Part shown: positions 7,591 to 16,951 of the stretch, one piece after another | Layout of the letters: each line of letters begins with the position of its first letter | Numbering within the stretch: position 1 is the first letter of the stretch | Assembly: GCA_035518375.1 (NCBI GenBank) | Contig: DATIXQ010000029.1 | Coordinates: forward strand, 62,001-126,000 | From: DATJLY01 sp035518375 | Lineage (GTDB): Bacteria; Pseudomonadota; Alphaproteobacteria; ATCC43930; CGMCC-115725 | Reading direction: 5' to 3' | DNA length: 64,000 nt | Program-made: the position numbers and the translations under genes | The notes under the pieces: generated by a model | Seen by the model: the letters and a program-made list of their open reading frames with translations, nothing else | The model's database searches: none | What the model was told of the DNA's origin: nothing

Positions 7591-8786
7591 GCCGCCACGG
7601 ACCCGAGGGCGCGCGCGCCGATGCCGAGCAGCTCCTCGTAGATCGCGATCGTCTGCTCCGTCATGCGCGCGACCGTGAAGTTCTGGCGCACATGCGCTTG
7701 CGCGCGGTCGGCCAAGGCAAGGCGCTCCTCGGGCAGGAGATCGAGCGCCTCGGCGATGGCCGCCGCGAGCGCTGCCGGATCGCCCGGCGGCACGAGCCAT
7801 CCGGTCTCGCCCGGCACGACCGTCTCGAGCGCGCCGCCATGCGCCGTCGCGATCACGGGCCGCCCCATCGCTTGCGCCTCGACGGCGATGCGTCCGAAGC
7901 CTTCGGGCTCGGTCGAGGCCGACACCACGATATCGGCGAGCATGTAGGCCGCCGCCATGTCGCGGCACTCCTCGGCGAAGCCCACGCCACAAGGCGGCGG
8001 ATCGCGTTTCAATCCTGCCTCGAGCTCGCCGCGATAGCGGCTATTGCCGCCGCCGACGATGAGGCAGCGCAGCTCGCGCCGCCCGAGCCGGCGCAGCGCC
8101 GCGATCAGCACCTCGTGCCCCTTCCACCGCGTCAAGCGGCCCGGCAGCATCACCACCGGAAGCCCATCGGGCAGGCCCCATTGCCGCGCGAGCTGGATCA
8201 TGCGCTCGGGTGAAACACGCTCGGGATCGAAGCGCTCGGTGTCGATGCCGCGATGGACGACGCGGACGCGCGCGGGATCGAGGCCATAAGTCTCGATCGC
8301 ATGGCGGGCGACGAATTCGGAGATGGCGATGACGCACTCGCCCGCGCCCATTACCGCATTGTAGCGACGCTTCCACGCCGTCTTGGCACCATAAGCGTTG
8401 TGGAAGGTGGTGACGAAATGCGCGCCCGTGCGCCGCGCCGCGGCGCGCGCGCTCCAGGCCGGCGCGCGGCTCCGCGCATGCACGATGTCGATGCCGTGTG
8501 TCTCGATGATGGAAGCGAGCCGGCGCACGTTGGCGCGCATGACGAACGGATTCTTCGACGCGAGCGGCAGCTCGATGTGAGTGGCCCCCGCGCGCTCGGC
8601 CTCGCGCACCATCGCGCCACCGGCCGATGCGATGAACGAGCCCCAGCCGGCAGCCGCGAGCGCCGCCGCGAGATCGACCGTGCCGCGCTCGACCCCGCCC
8701 GTCGCGAGCGCCGGCAGCACCTGAAGCACGCGGGGCGGGCGGCGTTCCGCCTCGGCCGAGGCGGTGATAGTCTCGGCGTCGTTCAT
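7587..8786 (-). CDS. Glycosyltransferase family 4
   Basis: 399 aa GT-B enzyme. The N-terminal domain starts PRVLQVLPALATGGVERGTV, with the GGVERG acceptor-side motif, and has HARSRAPAWSARAAARR. The C-terminal domain has VMLPGRLTRWKGHEVLIAAL and the E-x7-E motif in STEPEGFGRIAVEAQAMGRP, which contacts the nucleotide sugar. It probably transfers a sugar during LPS core or surface-glycan assembly together with the overlapping GT9. Only 24 bases separate its start from the TTG of the divergent hydrolase gene, so at least one promoter must lie inside the opposing coding sequence. Confidence 0.9.
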   Translation of the reverse strand: MNDAETITASAEAERRPPRVLQVLPALATGGVERGTVDLAAALAAAGWGSFIASAGGAMVREAERAGATHIELPLASKNPFVMRANVRRLASIIETHGIDIVHARSRAPAWSARAAARRTGAHFVTTFHNAYGAKTAWKRRYNAVMGAGECVIAISEFVARHAIETYGLDPARVRVVHRGIDTERFDPERVSPERMIQLARQWGLPDGLPVVMLPGRLTRWKGHEVLIAALRRLGRRELRCLIVGGGNSRYRGELEAGLKRDPPPCGVGFAEECRDMAAAYMLADIVVSASTEPEGFGRIAVEAQAMGRPVIATAHGGALETVVPGETGWLVPPGDPAALAAAIAEALDLLPEERLALADRAQAHVRQNFTVARMTEQTIAIYEELLGIGARALGSVAA

Positions 8787-8810
8787 GATGCGACGAGGGG
8801 AGCGCGGACT

Positions 8811-9617
8811 TTGAGTCTCATCGAGGAAGCGCCCTCCATCTTAACACGCGAGGACGGCGCCACAATCGCCTACCGGCGAAACGCCGGAAAAGCGCCCACC
8901 GTCGTGTTCCTCGGCGGCTTCATGTCGGACATGAGCGGGACGAAGGCGACGCGACTCCACGAATTCTGCGCGACTCGCGGCCATGCTTTCGTGCGTTTCG
9001 ACTATTTCGCGCATGGCCTGTCGTCCGGCGATTTCGCGGTCGCCACGGTCGGGCGTTGGAAGGACGACGCGCTCGCCGTCATCGACCGATTGACCGAGGG
9101 ACCACTCGTGCTCGTGGGTTCGAGCATCGGCGGCTGGATCATGTGCCTCGCAGCCTTGGCGCGGCCGGAGCGCGTCTCGGCGCTCGTCGGCATCGCCGCT
9201 GCGCCCGACGCGACGGAAGCGCTGATGTGGCCGCGCCTGCCGCCACCGGTGCGCGAGCAGATCATGCGCAACGGCGCGGCGCGCGTGCCCTCGGCCTATG
9301 CGAGCGAAGGCTATCTCATCACGCGCGCGCTTCTCGAGGACGGACGCCGTAACTTGCTGCCGCCCGCGCCAAAGATTGCATGTCCCGTGCGGCTCCTCCA
9401 TGGCATGGAGGACCCGGACGTGCCCTATCGCACGTGCCTCGACCTCGCGCAGAAGCTCGCGGCTCCGGACGTTCAGGTGATCCTGGTGAAGGACGGCGAC
9501 CATCGGCTCTCGCGCGAGCAGGACCTCGATCTTCTGCTGCGCACGCTCGCGCCGCTGCTCGAGCCGCGTCACGAATCCGGTGCGGCCGCGAGGATGGCCG
9601 CAAGCCCCTCGCGGTAG
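8811..9617 (+). CDS. Alpha/beta hydrolase (ABHD10-like thioesterase type)
   Basis: 268 aa from TTG at 8811, preceded by GAGGGGAG eight bases upstream; no ATG fits. The fold is clear: VVFLGGFMSDMSGTKATRLH (oxyanion region), nucleophile elbow VLVGSSIGGWIMC (Ser), acid region LLHGMEDPDVPY (Asp) and VKDGDHRLSREQD (His). Proteins of this subgroup are esterases or acyl-protein thioesterases; the substrate is not predictable. The 3' end overlaps the convergent SDR gene by 49 bases. Confidence 0.85.
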   Translation: MSLIEEAPSILTREDGATIAYRRNAGKAPTVVFLGGFMSDMSGTKATRLHEFCATRGHAFVRFDYFAHGLSSGDFAVATVGRWKDDALAVIDRLTEGPLVLVGSSIGGWIMCLAALARPERVSALVGIAAAPDATEALMWPRLPPPVREQIMRNGAARVPSAYASEGYLITRALLEDGRRNLLPPAPKIACPVRLLHGMEDPDVPYRTCLDLAQKLAAPDVQVILVKDGDHRLSREQDLDLLLRTLAPLLEPRHESGAAARMAASPSR

Positions 9618-10438
9618 GTCGGATAACGCAAACGCACGCCGAGCTCGTCCTTGATGCGGCGGTTCGCGACGCGCTTGTTGTCGTCGTAGAAGCTCTGCGC
9701 CAGCGGCGAGAGCCCCGCCTCCGCGAGCGGCACCGCGCGCGGCACGGCACAGCGCAAGAGCCGGCAGGCGTAAGCAACGACGTCGGCCTGCGCCGCGGGC
9801 TCGTCGTCAGCCACGTTGTAGAGGGCGCCGGGATCGGGCCGCGCGATTGATGCGCGCAGCACCTCGGCGAGATCGGCGACGTGAATGCGCGAGAAGACGT
9901 GGCCGGGTATCTCGATGCGCCGCGCGCGGCCTTCGCGGACCGCATCGAGCACGTTCCGGCCCGGTCCGTAAATGCCGGCGAGGCGAAAGATATGGAGCGG
10001 CAGAGACGCGCGGCGCGCGAGTGCGCGCCATGCCGTCTCGGCGGCGAGGCGGCGGCGGCCGCGCTCGTTCGCGGGCGCGGGCGGTGTCGTCTCGTCGACC
10101 GTGGCGCCGGCCCGGTCGCCATAGACACCCGTGGTCGAGAGATATCCGAGCCACTGCAATTCCGGCAAGGCGGCGAGATCGTCGCCATGCGTCTCGAGCA
10201 CCGGATCGCCCGCCTCGTCCGGCGGCACCGAGACCAGCACATGGCTCGCCCCCGCGAGCGACGCTTTGTCGAGCGGACGGTCGCGCTGAAAGAGATGCAT
10301 GTCGAAGCCCGACGCCGCGAGCGCGGCGCATTGCGCCTCCTCGCGCGCCGTGCCGGCAATCTCCCAGCCGCGCGGCATAAGCGATCGCGCCAGCGCCTCA
10401 GCACTGTAGCCGAGGCCGAAGCAGAAGAGCCGGCTCAT
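9569..10438 (-). CDS. NAD-dependent epimerase/SDR family protein
   Basis: 289 aa extended-SDR protein. The cofactor loop is degenerate (LFCFGLGYSAEALARSLMPR, GxGxxA type). A strand and catalytic-type residues read LGYLSTTGVYGDRAGATVDE (STTGVYGD) and HIFRLAGIYGPGRNVLD. The C-terminal part ALYNVADDEPAAQADVV is typical of YeeZ-like SDRs. The substrate is unknown. Its ATG overlaps the MFS gene stop as ATGA, so the two are translated together. Confidence 0.85.
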   Translation of the reverse strand: MSRLFCFGLGYSAEALARSLMPRGWEIAGTAREEAQCAALAASGFDMHLFQRDRPLDKASLAGASHVLVSVPPDEAGDPVLETHGDDLAALPELQWLGYLSTTGVYGDRAGATVDETTPPAPANERGRRRLAAETAWRALARRASLPLHIFRLAGIYGPGRNVLDAVREGRARRIEIPGHVFSRIHVADLAEVLRASIARPDPGALYNVADDEPAAQADVVAYACRLLRCAVPRAVPLAEAGLSPLAQSFYDDNKRVANRRIKDELGVRLRYPTYREGLAAILAAAPDS

Positions 10439-11727
10439 TCCGCGAGCGAGCCCGCGGCTTCCGGCTCGAGCGCGCGCTCGATCTTGCCGAGCCGGAGCCT
10501 TGCCCATGCCCACGAGCCGACGCAGGCGATCGCGCCCGCGATCACCGGGAGATGGAAGCCGAGCTGCGTTGCGACGAAGCCCGAGAGCAGCGCGCCCAGC
10601 GCGGGCCCAGCGCGGAACACCATGCCATAGAACGCCATCACGCGCCCGCGCAGGATCGGATCGACCGCGGTCTGCACGAGCGTCTGTGCGCTGATGCCGC
10701 TCGTCGTCATGGCGAAACCCGAGACGAACACGGCGGCAAGCGCCATCCAATAAGAATTCACGATGCCAAACGCGAGCACGCACAATGACATGATGAGCGT
10801 GTGGTTGATCGCGAGCGCCGTCAATCCGGCGACGCGCGCGCGGCGGATCATGTTCATGCCGCCGACGATCGCGCCCAGCCCCATCGTCGCGGTGAGCCAC
10901 GCGAGCCCTTGCGCGCCGCGATGGAACACGACGTCGACAAAGCCCGGGAAGAGCTCGTTGTAGCCGCGGATGCCGACCGTCGTTACCGCGAAGAGCCCCA
11001 GCATCTGCCCGATGCCGGGATGCCGCATGGCATAGGTATAGCCCTCGAACGACTGGCGCAGGAAATGGCGCTGCGGCGCCATCCGCTCGGGCGGGACGTC
11101 AACGCGGGCGAGCGCGAGGCTGAAGGCGACGTAGGAGAGCGCATTCAGAACGAAGGCGAGCGCGACGCTGCCTTCGGCGATGACGATGCCCGCGATCGCC
11201 GGACCGATGAAGCGCGCGATGTTGAACATGAGCGAGTTGATCGCCACCGCCGAGGGCAGCGTTGCGGCATCGACAAGGCTCGGGATGAGGGCGAGGCGCG
11301 CCGGCTGGTTGAAAGCGTTGAAGCAGCCGAGGCCGAAGATCAGCAGGAACAGCTCCTCGACGGTGATGGCGCTGGAGAAGCTCAAGATCGCAAGCGTCCA
11401 AGCCTGGATGATGGCCACGATTTGCGTCAGGCGGATGACGCGTATGCGGTCGAAGCGGTCGGCGGCTACGCCCGCGAACGGGCTGATCACGACATTGGGA
11501 ATGAGGTCGGCCGCGGCGACGAGACCGAGCCAGGTACCGGAGTGAGTTAATTGCCAGGCGAGCCAGCCCTGCGCCACCCGCTGGATCCAGTAGCCGATCT
11601 GCGAAATGAAATTGCCGGTCGCGAAGAGGCGGTAATTGCGAATGCGAAATGTCCGCACGACATTGTGAAAGCCCGCCCGCGACCCCGGATCTGCCACAGT
11701 TTTGCTTGCCCTTTCCCCTCGTAACAT
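10435..11727 (-). CDS. MFS transporter (MFS_3/EntS-like)
   Basis: About 430 aa with twelve hydrophobic segments. The start is taken at ATG 11727, giving a short cytoplasmic lead before FRIRNYRLFATGNFISQIGY; a GTG at residue 11 is an alternative. The signature GVAADRFDRIRVIRLTQ is the MFS loop 2-3 motif. PRK/EntS-type exporters share NAFNQPARLALIPSLVD and QTAVDPILRGRVMAFYGM. Likely an inner-membrane drug/siderophore-type exporter; the substrate is not known. It is divergent from an RND efflux operon. Confidence 0.85.
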   Translation of the reverse strand: MLRGERASKTVADPGSRAGFHNVVRTFRIRNYRLFATGNFISQIGYWIQRVAQGWLAWQLTHSGTWLGLVAAADLIPNVVISPFAGVAADRFDRIRVIRLTQIVAIIQAWTLAILSFSSAITVEELFLLIFGLGCFNAFNQPARLALIPSLVDAATLPSAVAINSLMFNIARFIGPAIAGIVIAEGSVALAFVLNALSYVAFSLALARVDVPPERMAPQRHFLRQSFEGYTYAMRHPGIGQMLGLFAVTTVGIRGYNELFPGFVDVVFHRGAQGLAWLTATMGLGAIVGGMNMIRRARVAGLTALAINHTLIMSLCVLAFGIVNSYWMALAAVFVSGFAMTTSGISAQTLVQTAVDPILRGRVMAFYGMVFRAGPALGALLSGFVATQLGFHLPVIAGAIACVGSWAWARLRLGKIERALEPEAAGSLAE

Positions 11728-11749
11728 ATCAAAGCCGCCGCCGCGTCGG

Positions 11750-11778
11750 TGTACAAGGCGGGAGAAGGCAGGTATAAC
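11750..11778 (+). promoter_or_regulatory. Putative promoter of the RND efflux operon
   Basis: TGTACA (11750-11755), a 17-base spacer and TATAAC (11773-11778) give a sigma-70-like promoter about 115 bases upstream of the adaptor gene. It lies in the 167-base divergent region between the MFS gene and the RND operon. A hairpin-forming GCGCGCTTCGCCGGC stretch follows. Supported by consensus match only. Confidence 0.4.
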
Positions 11779-11894
11779 CGGCGCGCTTCGCCGGCGGAGA
11801 GGTGGGCGCCGGGGCGGGCCATCGTTGTAAAGCCTGGCCGAATGGTGTCCTATGGACGCCAAGCGGACCGGCGCGGGGCGGAGACAGAACTTCC

Positions 11895-13049
11895 ATGAGA
11901 CGGGCTTGGTGGGCAGTCGCCTTCGTGGTCCTGGCCGGGGCCGGCGGCGTCTTTTATCAGTCATGGATCGCGCCTGCGCGCTCGCAGGGCGCGCCGCAAG
12001 GCTCGCGGCAAGGCGGCGCCGGCGTGCCGGTCGTGGTCGTGGCGGCCGAACAGCGCGCCGTGCCGGTGCGGATCGACACGATCGGCACGGTGCAGACGAT
12101 CGCGATGGTATCGATCAAGTCGCGCATCGACGGCTACATCGACACCGTGCTGATCCATGACGGCCAATACGTGAAGCAAGGCGATGTGATGTTCCGCCTC
12201 GACGCGCGCGCGGCGACGGCGCAGGTGCTCCAGGCCGAGGCGCAACTGGCGCGGGACAAGGCGCAGCTCGAAAACGCCAAGCGCAACGTCACGCGTGACA
12301 CGCCGCTCGTCGGCAAGGACTTCATGTCGAAGCAGCAGTTCGAGACCGACCAGACGACGGCGCAGGCGTTTGAAGCCTCGGTCGCCGCCGATCAGGCGGT
12401 CATCGAGAACAACAAGGCGCTCCAGAGCTACGACACGATCACGGCGCCGATCGACGGGCGCGTCGGCATGATCGCGATCAAGGCCGGCAACAGCATCAAA
12501 GCGAACGATGTGCCGCTCGCCACCATCAACCAGGTGAAGCCGATCTATATCGGCTTCAGCCTGCCGCAGGGAGAACTGCCGGCACTGCGCGCGGCCATGG
12601 CGGCCGGCAAAGTGAGCGTCAGCGCCAAGCCCGCGGGCGATGCTGGCACGCCGCTCACCGGCATGGTCACATTCTTCGACAACACCGTGGACACGACCTC
12701 CGGGACGATCGCGGTGCGCGCGACATTCGCCAATGACGACGAGCGGCTTTGGCCCGGGCAATTCGTCAATGTGTCGGTGACCACGCGCACCGACGCCAAC
12801 GCCATCGTCGTGCCGCCGTCGGCGATCCAGATCGGCCAGGACGGCGATTATGTGTTCGTCGTGAAGCCCGACAACACCGCCGAGATCCGCCCCGTCACGG
12901 TGAGCCGCACGGTCGACGGCGCAAGCGTCGTCGAGAAAGGCCTGGCGGCCGGTGAAAAGGTCGTGGTGGACGGACAGATGCGGCTCTCGAACGGCGCGCG
13001 CGTCGACGTCCGTCCCGCCGAGGCGCCGAAAGCGGCCGAACCGTCATGA
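11895..13049 (+). CDS. RND efflux periplasmic adaptor (membrane fusion protein)
   Basis: 384 aa from ATG at 11895. An N-terminal signal-anchor (WWAVAFVVLAGAGGVFYQ) has no lipobox Cys. It is followed by the adaptor barrel-sandwich halves (SRIDGYIDTVLIHDGQYVKQ and YDTITAPIDGRVGMIAIKAG) flanking an alpha-hairpin rich in Gln/Ala (TAQVLQAEAQLARDKAQLEN). The beta-barrel contains PLTGMVTFFDNTVDTTSGTI and LWPGQFVNVSV, both family hallmarks. It links the inner-membrane pump encoded next (4-base ATGA overlap) to an outer-membrane channel. No TolC-type gene is nearby. Confidence 0.93.
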   Translation: MRRAWWAVAFVVLAGAGGVFYQSWIAPARSQGAPQGSRQGGAGVPVVVVAAEQRAVPVRIDTIGTVQTIAMVSIKSRIDGYIDTVLIHDGQYVKQGDVMFRLDARAATAQVLQAEAQLARDKAQLENAKRNVTRDTPLVGKDFMSKQQFETDQTTAQAFEASVAADQAVIENNKALQSYDTITAPIDGRVGMIAIKAGNSIKANDVPLATINQVKPIYIGFSLPQGELPALRAAMAAGKVSVSAKPAGDAGTPLTGMVTFFDNTVDTTSGTIAVRATFANDDERLWPGQFVNVSVTTRTDANAIVVPPSAIQIGQDGDYVFVVKPDNTAEIRPVTVSRTVDGASVVEKGLAAGEKVVVDGQMRLSNGARVDVRPAEAPKAAEPS

Positions 13050-16000
13050 CCCTCCCGGAGCTTTGCATCCGTCGTCCAGTGATGACGACGCTGCTGATGC
13101 TGGCCTTTGTCGTCTTCGGGATGTTCAGCTATCGGCTCCTTCCGGTAGCGGCGATCCCGCGCGTCGACTTCCCGACGATCGTTGTCGATGCCTCACTGCC
13201 GGGCGCGAGCCCCGACACGATGGCGTCCTCGGTGGCCCTACCGCTCGAGAAGCAATTCTCGACGATCGCCGGCCTCAGCTCGATGATCTCGTCGAGCGGC
13301 GAGGGCATCACCAGTATTACGATGCAGTTCGACCTCGACCGCAGCATCGATGGCGCGGCACTCGACGTGCAGTCGGCGATGACGACGGCGTCGCGGCACC
13401 TGCCGGTGCAGATGACGACCCCGCCGTTCTTCATCAAGGTCAATCCGGCCGACTTCCCGGTCCTGTTCATCAACCTGCAATCGGACACCGTGCCGCTGTC
13501 GCAGGTCGACGAGTTCGCCGAGACGCTGATGGCGCAGCGCATCTCGACCATCAGCGGCGTGGCGCAGGTGCTGATCTTCGGGCAGCAGCATTTCGCTGTG
13601 CGCGTCCAGGCGAACCCGGAGGCGCTCGGCGCCAAGGGGCTGACGCTCGACGACGTGAGCAGCGCCGTCGTCGCCGCCAATTCCGCGACGCCCGTGGGCG
13701 TGCTCGAGGGGCCCGAGAAATCCTTCACCATGCAGGCCAACGGCCAGCTCCAGCACGCGCGCGACTACGACCCACTCATCATCGCCTACAAGAACGGCGC
13801 GCCGGTGCGATTGAAGGACGTTGCGCACATCGTTGACAGCGTCGAGAACGACCAAGTCGCGAGCTGGCTCGACGGCAAGCCCGCGATCATGCTGGCGATC
13901 CAGCGCCAGCCCGACGCCAATACCGTTCAGGTGGTCGACGCGGTGAAGGCGCTGGTGCCGATCTTCGAGGCGCAGCTTCCGGCCTCGGTGCAGATGCACG
14001 TCATGCTCGACCGCTCGGTCTCGATCCGGAATTCGGTCAACGATGTGCAGTTCACCTTGGGGCTCACGGCGTGCCTCGTCGTGCTCGTCATCTTCATCTT
14101 CCTGCGCAACGTCACCGCGACGATCATTCCGGCGCTTGCGCTGCCGGTCTCGGTCATCGGCACCTTCGCCGGCATGAAGGTGATGGGTTACACGATCGAC
14201 AACCTCTCGCTCATGGCACTGACGCTCTCGGTCGGCTTTGTCGTCGACGACGCCATCGTCATGCTCGAGAACATCGTGCGGCACATCGAGAACGGCGAGC
14301 GCGTGATGGACGCCGCGTTTGCCGGCGCACGCGAGATCGCCTTCACCATCCTGTCGATCACGCTTTCGCTCGTTGCCGTGTTCATACCGGTGCTGTTCAT
14401 GGGCGGCGTCGTCGGCCGTGTCTTCCGCGAGTTCGCCGTCACGATCAGCATGACGATCCTGATCTCGGGCTTCGTCTCGCTGACGCTGACGCCGATGCTG
14501 TGCTCGCGGCTTCTGAAGCCGCACCACGAAGGCGAACGCCACAATGTTTTCTACCGTGTGGCCGAAGGCGGGTTCGACGCGCTCTTCCGCGGCTATCGCG
14601 CCGGCCTTTCGTTCGTGATGCGCTGGCGGCGCGCGACGCTCTTCGTCACGATCCTGTCGGTCGCGGCCTCGGTCTATCTCTTTGTGATCGTCCCCAAGGG
14701 TTTCTTCCCGAGCGAGGACACCGGCGCGATCGTAGGCTTCACCGAGGCGGCGCAGGATATTTCCGTCAAGGCGATGTCCGAGCACCAGCTCGCAGTCACG
14801 CGTCTCCTGCTCGCCGATCCCAACATCGCCGACGTCAACGCCGCGATCGGCGCCGTCAATTCAAGCCCGTCCCTCAATATCGGCCGCCTCTTCATCCAGC
14901 TGAAGCCGCGTGACCAGCGCCCGCTTTCGGCCGACCAGGTGATCCAGGAGCTGCGCCCGAAGCTCGCTCGCATTCCCGGGATCAACACCTACCTGCAGAG
15001 TCTGCAGAACATCAACCTGGGCGGGCGGCTCGCAAAGAGCGCCTATCAATACACGCTTCAGGACAGCGACACCAAGGAGCTCTACCACTACGCCGAGATC
15101 ATGCAGGAGAAGATCGGGCAGCTTCCGGGCGTGCTCGATGTCAATTCCGATCTCCAGCTTCACAACCGGCTCGCCATCGTCGACATCGACCGCGAGAAGG
15201 CCTCGCAGCTCGGCATCACGATGGAGCAGATCAAGACGACCTTCTTCGATGCGTTCGGCTCACGCGAGATCTCGACCATCTACGAGCCGTCGGACAGCTT
15301 TTACGTGATCCTCGAGATCGAGAAGCGCTTTCAGACCTCGCCGACTGACCTCTCCAATCTCTATCTGAAAAGCTCCACCGGCGCGTCGGTGCCATTGGGC
15401 GCCGTGGCTCACATCACGTCGGGCGTCGGCCCCGTGAGCGTCAATCACCAGGGCCAGCTCCCCTCGGTTACGATCGCCTTTAATCTCACGCCCGGAACCT
15501 CGCTCGGCACGGCCGTCACCGAGATCGCGCAGCTCGAGCGCGCAGTGAACCTGCCGATCACCGTCACCACCGGTTACCAGGGCAATGCCCAGATCTTCCA
15601 GCAGGCGCTCCAGGGCCAGGGTCTGCTGCTGACGGCGGCGATCCTCGTCATCTACATCGTGCTCGGCATTCTCTACGAGAGCTTTATCCACCCGATCACG
15701 ATCCTCTCGGGTCTCCCGGCGGCCGCGCTCGGCGCGCTGGCGACGCTCCTCCTCTTCCACAAGGACATGAGCGTCATCGCCATCATCGGCATCGTCATGC
15801 TGATCGGCATCGTCAAGAAGAATGCGATCATGATGATCGACTTCGCGCTCGAGCGGCAGCGCAGCGGCATGCCAGTCGAGCAGGCGATTTTCGAGGCGTG
15901 CCTCTTGCGCTTCCGCCCGATCATGATGACGACCATGGCGGCGATCATGGGCGGATTGCCGATCGCGGTCGCGTGGGGCACGGGCTCCGAGCTGCGCCAG

Positions 16001-16183
16001 CCTTTGGGTCTCGTCGTCGTGGGCGGCCTTGTCGTGTCGCAATCGCTCACGCTCTTCATCACGCCCGTCATCTATCTCTACATGGAGCGGGCGCGCACCG
16101 GCGTCGGCCGGCTCCTGCGCAGCCCGCACGAGGCGGACGCCGCCGGCGAAGGCGCGCGCGTGGCGCAGGAAGCGGGCGAATAG
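13046..16183 (+). CDS. RND multidrug efflux permease (HAE1/MdtB-C-like)
   Basis: 1045 aa inner-membrane proton-driven pump. It has the usual duplicated architecture: a first helix after LCIRRPVMTTLLMLAFVVFG, a large periplasmic porter/docking loop, helices 2-6, then a second repeat. The proton-relay pair in TM4 is present (VGFVVDDAIVMLEN, Asp401-Asp402). The signature motifs FMGGVVGRVFREFAVTISMT and, in repeat two, GIVMLIGIVKKNAIMMIDFA (the relay Lys region) are intact. The start overlaps the adaptor stop. Substrate range cannot be read from the sequence. Confidence 0.95.
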   Translation: MTLPELCIRRPVMTTLLMLAFVVFGMFSYRLLPVAAIPRVDFPTIVVDASLPGASPDTMASSVALPLEKQFSTIAGLSSMISSSGEGITSITMQFDLDRSIDGAALDVQSAMTTASRHLPVQMTTPPFFIKVNPADFPVLFINLQSDTVPLSQVDEFAETLMAQRISTISGVAQVLIFGQQHFAVRVQANPEALGAKGLTLDDVSSAVVAANSATPVGVLEGPEKSFTMQANGQLQHARDYDPLIIAYKNGAPVRLKDVAHIVDSVENDQVASWLDGKPAIMLAIQRQPDANTVQVVDAVKALVPIFEAQLPASVQMHVMLDRSVSIRNSVNDVQFTLGLTACLVVLVIFIFLRNVTATIIPALALPVSVIGTFAGMKVMGYTIDNLSLMALTLSVGFVVDDAIVMLENIVRHIENGERVMDAAFAGAREIAFTILSITLSLVAVFIPVLFMGGVVGRVFREFAVTISMTILISGFVSLTLTPMLCSRLLKPHHEGERHNVFYRVAEGGFDALFRGYRAGLSFVMRWRRATLFVTILSVAASVYLFVIVPKGFFPSEDTGAIVGFTEAAQDISVKAMSEHQLAVTRLLLADPNIADVNAAIGAVNSSPSLNIGRLFIQLKPRDQRPLSADQVIQELRPKLARIPGINTYLQSLQNINLGGRLAKSAYQYTLQDSDTKELYHYAEIMQEKIGQLPGVLDVNSDLQLHNRLAIVDIDREKASQLGITMEQIKTTFFDAFGSREISTIYEPSDSFYVILEIEKRFQTSPTDLSNLYLKSSTGASVPLGAVAHITSGVGPVSVNHQGQLPSVTIAFNLTPGTSLGTAVTEIAQLERAVNLPITVTTGYQGNAQIFQQALQGQGLLLTAAILVIYIVLGILYESFIHPITILSGLPAAALGALATLLLFHKDMSVIAIIGIVMLIGIVKKNAIMMIDFALERQRSGMPVEQAIFEACLLRFRPIMMTTMAAIMGGLPIAVAWGTGSELRQPLGLVVVGGLVVSQSLTLFITPVIYLYMERARTGVGRLLRSPHEADAAGEGARVAQEAGE

Positions 16184-16184
16184 G

Positions 16185-16946
16185 TTGCGCCTCGCCGTTG
16201 CCGCGGCGCTTTCTCTCCTGACTTTCGCCGCGGCGCGCGGCGCCGATCTGCCGGCGCCCTCGGACACGGCCGAAAGAGCGCACTATCAGCGCTGCCTCGA
16301 CGATGCGCGGAGTGCGCCGCAAAAGGGGCTCGACGAGGCGCACGATTGGAAGAACGCGGGCGGCGGCTTCCCCGCCGACCATTGCGCCGCGGTGGCGCTT
16401 TTCGCGCTTCACCGTTATGCCGAGGCGGCGCAGTCCTTCGAGGCGCTGGGCGGCGCGATGATGGACAAGAAGCGCGAGCTGCGCGCAGGCGCGCTCGAGC
16501 AGGCGGGCCAGGCGTGGCTTCTTGCCGACGAGGCACAGAAAGCGAAGGCCGCGTTCATCGCTGCCCTCCACTTCACGCCCAACGACCCTGACCTCTATAT
16601 CGACCGCGCCCGCGCCGACGCCGAGGCCAAGGATTTCGCCGGTGCCGTCGCCGATCTCGACGAGGCGCTCACCCTCGCGCCAGGGCGCGCGGAAGCCCTC
16701 GTCTACCGCGCCTCGGCCTATCGCCAGCTCGGCGATCTCGCGCACGCGCGGACCGACGCCGATGCCGCGCTGAAGGAAGTGCCGGACGATGCCGCGGGCT
16801 TCCTCGAGCGCGGCAACATCAAGCGTCTCCAGGACGATCCCGCCGGCGCGCGTGCCGACTGGGAGCGGGTCGAACGGCTTGCGCCCAATTCGCCAGCGGC
16901 GGCGGCGGCCAAGGCCAATCTCGCCCGCCTCGCGACGGAGAAGTAA
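16185..16946 (+). CDS. Exported TPR protein
   Basis: 253 aa from a TTG at 16185, one base after the RND stop, with AGGAAGCGGG just upstream; no ATG/GTG fits. Residues 1-20 (LRLAVAAALSLLTFAAARGA) are a signal peptide, so it is periplasmic. At least three tetratricopeptide-like helix pairs follow: LHFTPNDPDLYIDRARADAE, ALTLAPGRAEALVYRASAYR and ALKEVPDDAAGFLERGNIKR. TPRs mediate protein-protein contacts. Being coupled to an RND pump suggests a partner or assembly role, which is inference. Confidence 0.8.
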   Translation: MRLAVAAALSLLTFAAARGADLPAPSDTAERAHYQRCLDDARSAPQKGLDEAHDWKNAGGGFPADHCAAVALFALHRYAEAAQSFEALGGAMMDKKRELRAGALEQAGQAWLLADEAQKAKAAFIAALHFTPNDPDLYIDRARADAEAKDFAGAVADLDEALTLAPGRAEALVYRASAYRQLGDLAHARTDADAALKEVPDDAAGFLERGNIKRLQDDPAGARADWERVERLAPNSPAAAAAKANLARLATEK

Positions 16947-16951
16947 GCGCC

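Noticed and set aside
13238..14785. Open frame of about 515 codons opposite the RND permease
   Set aside because: Antisense shadow of a certain gene; highly charged artefactual composition.
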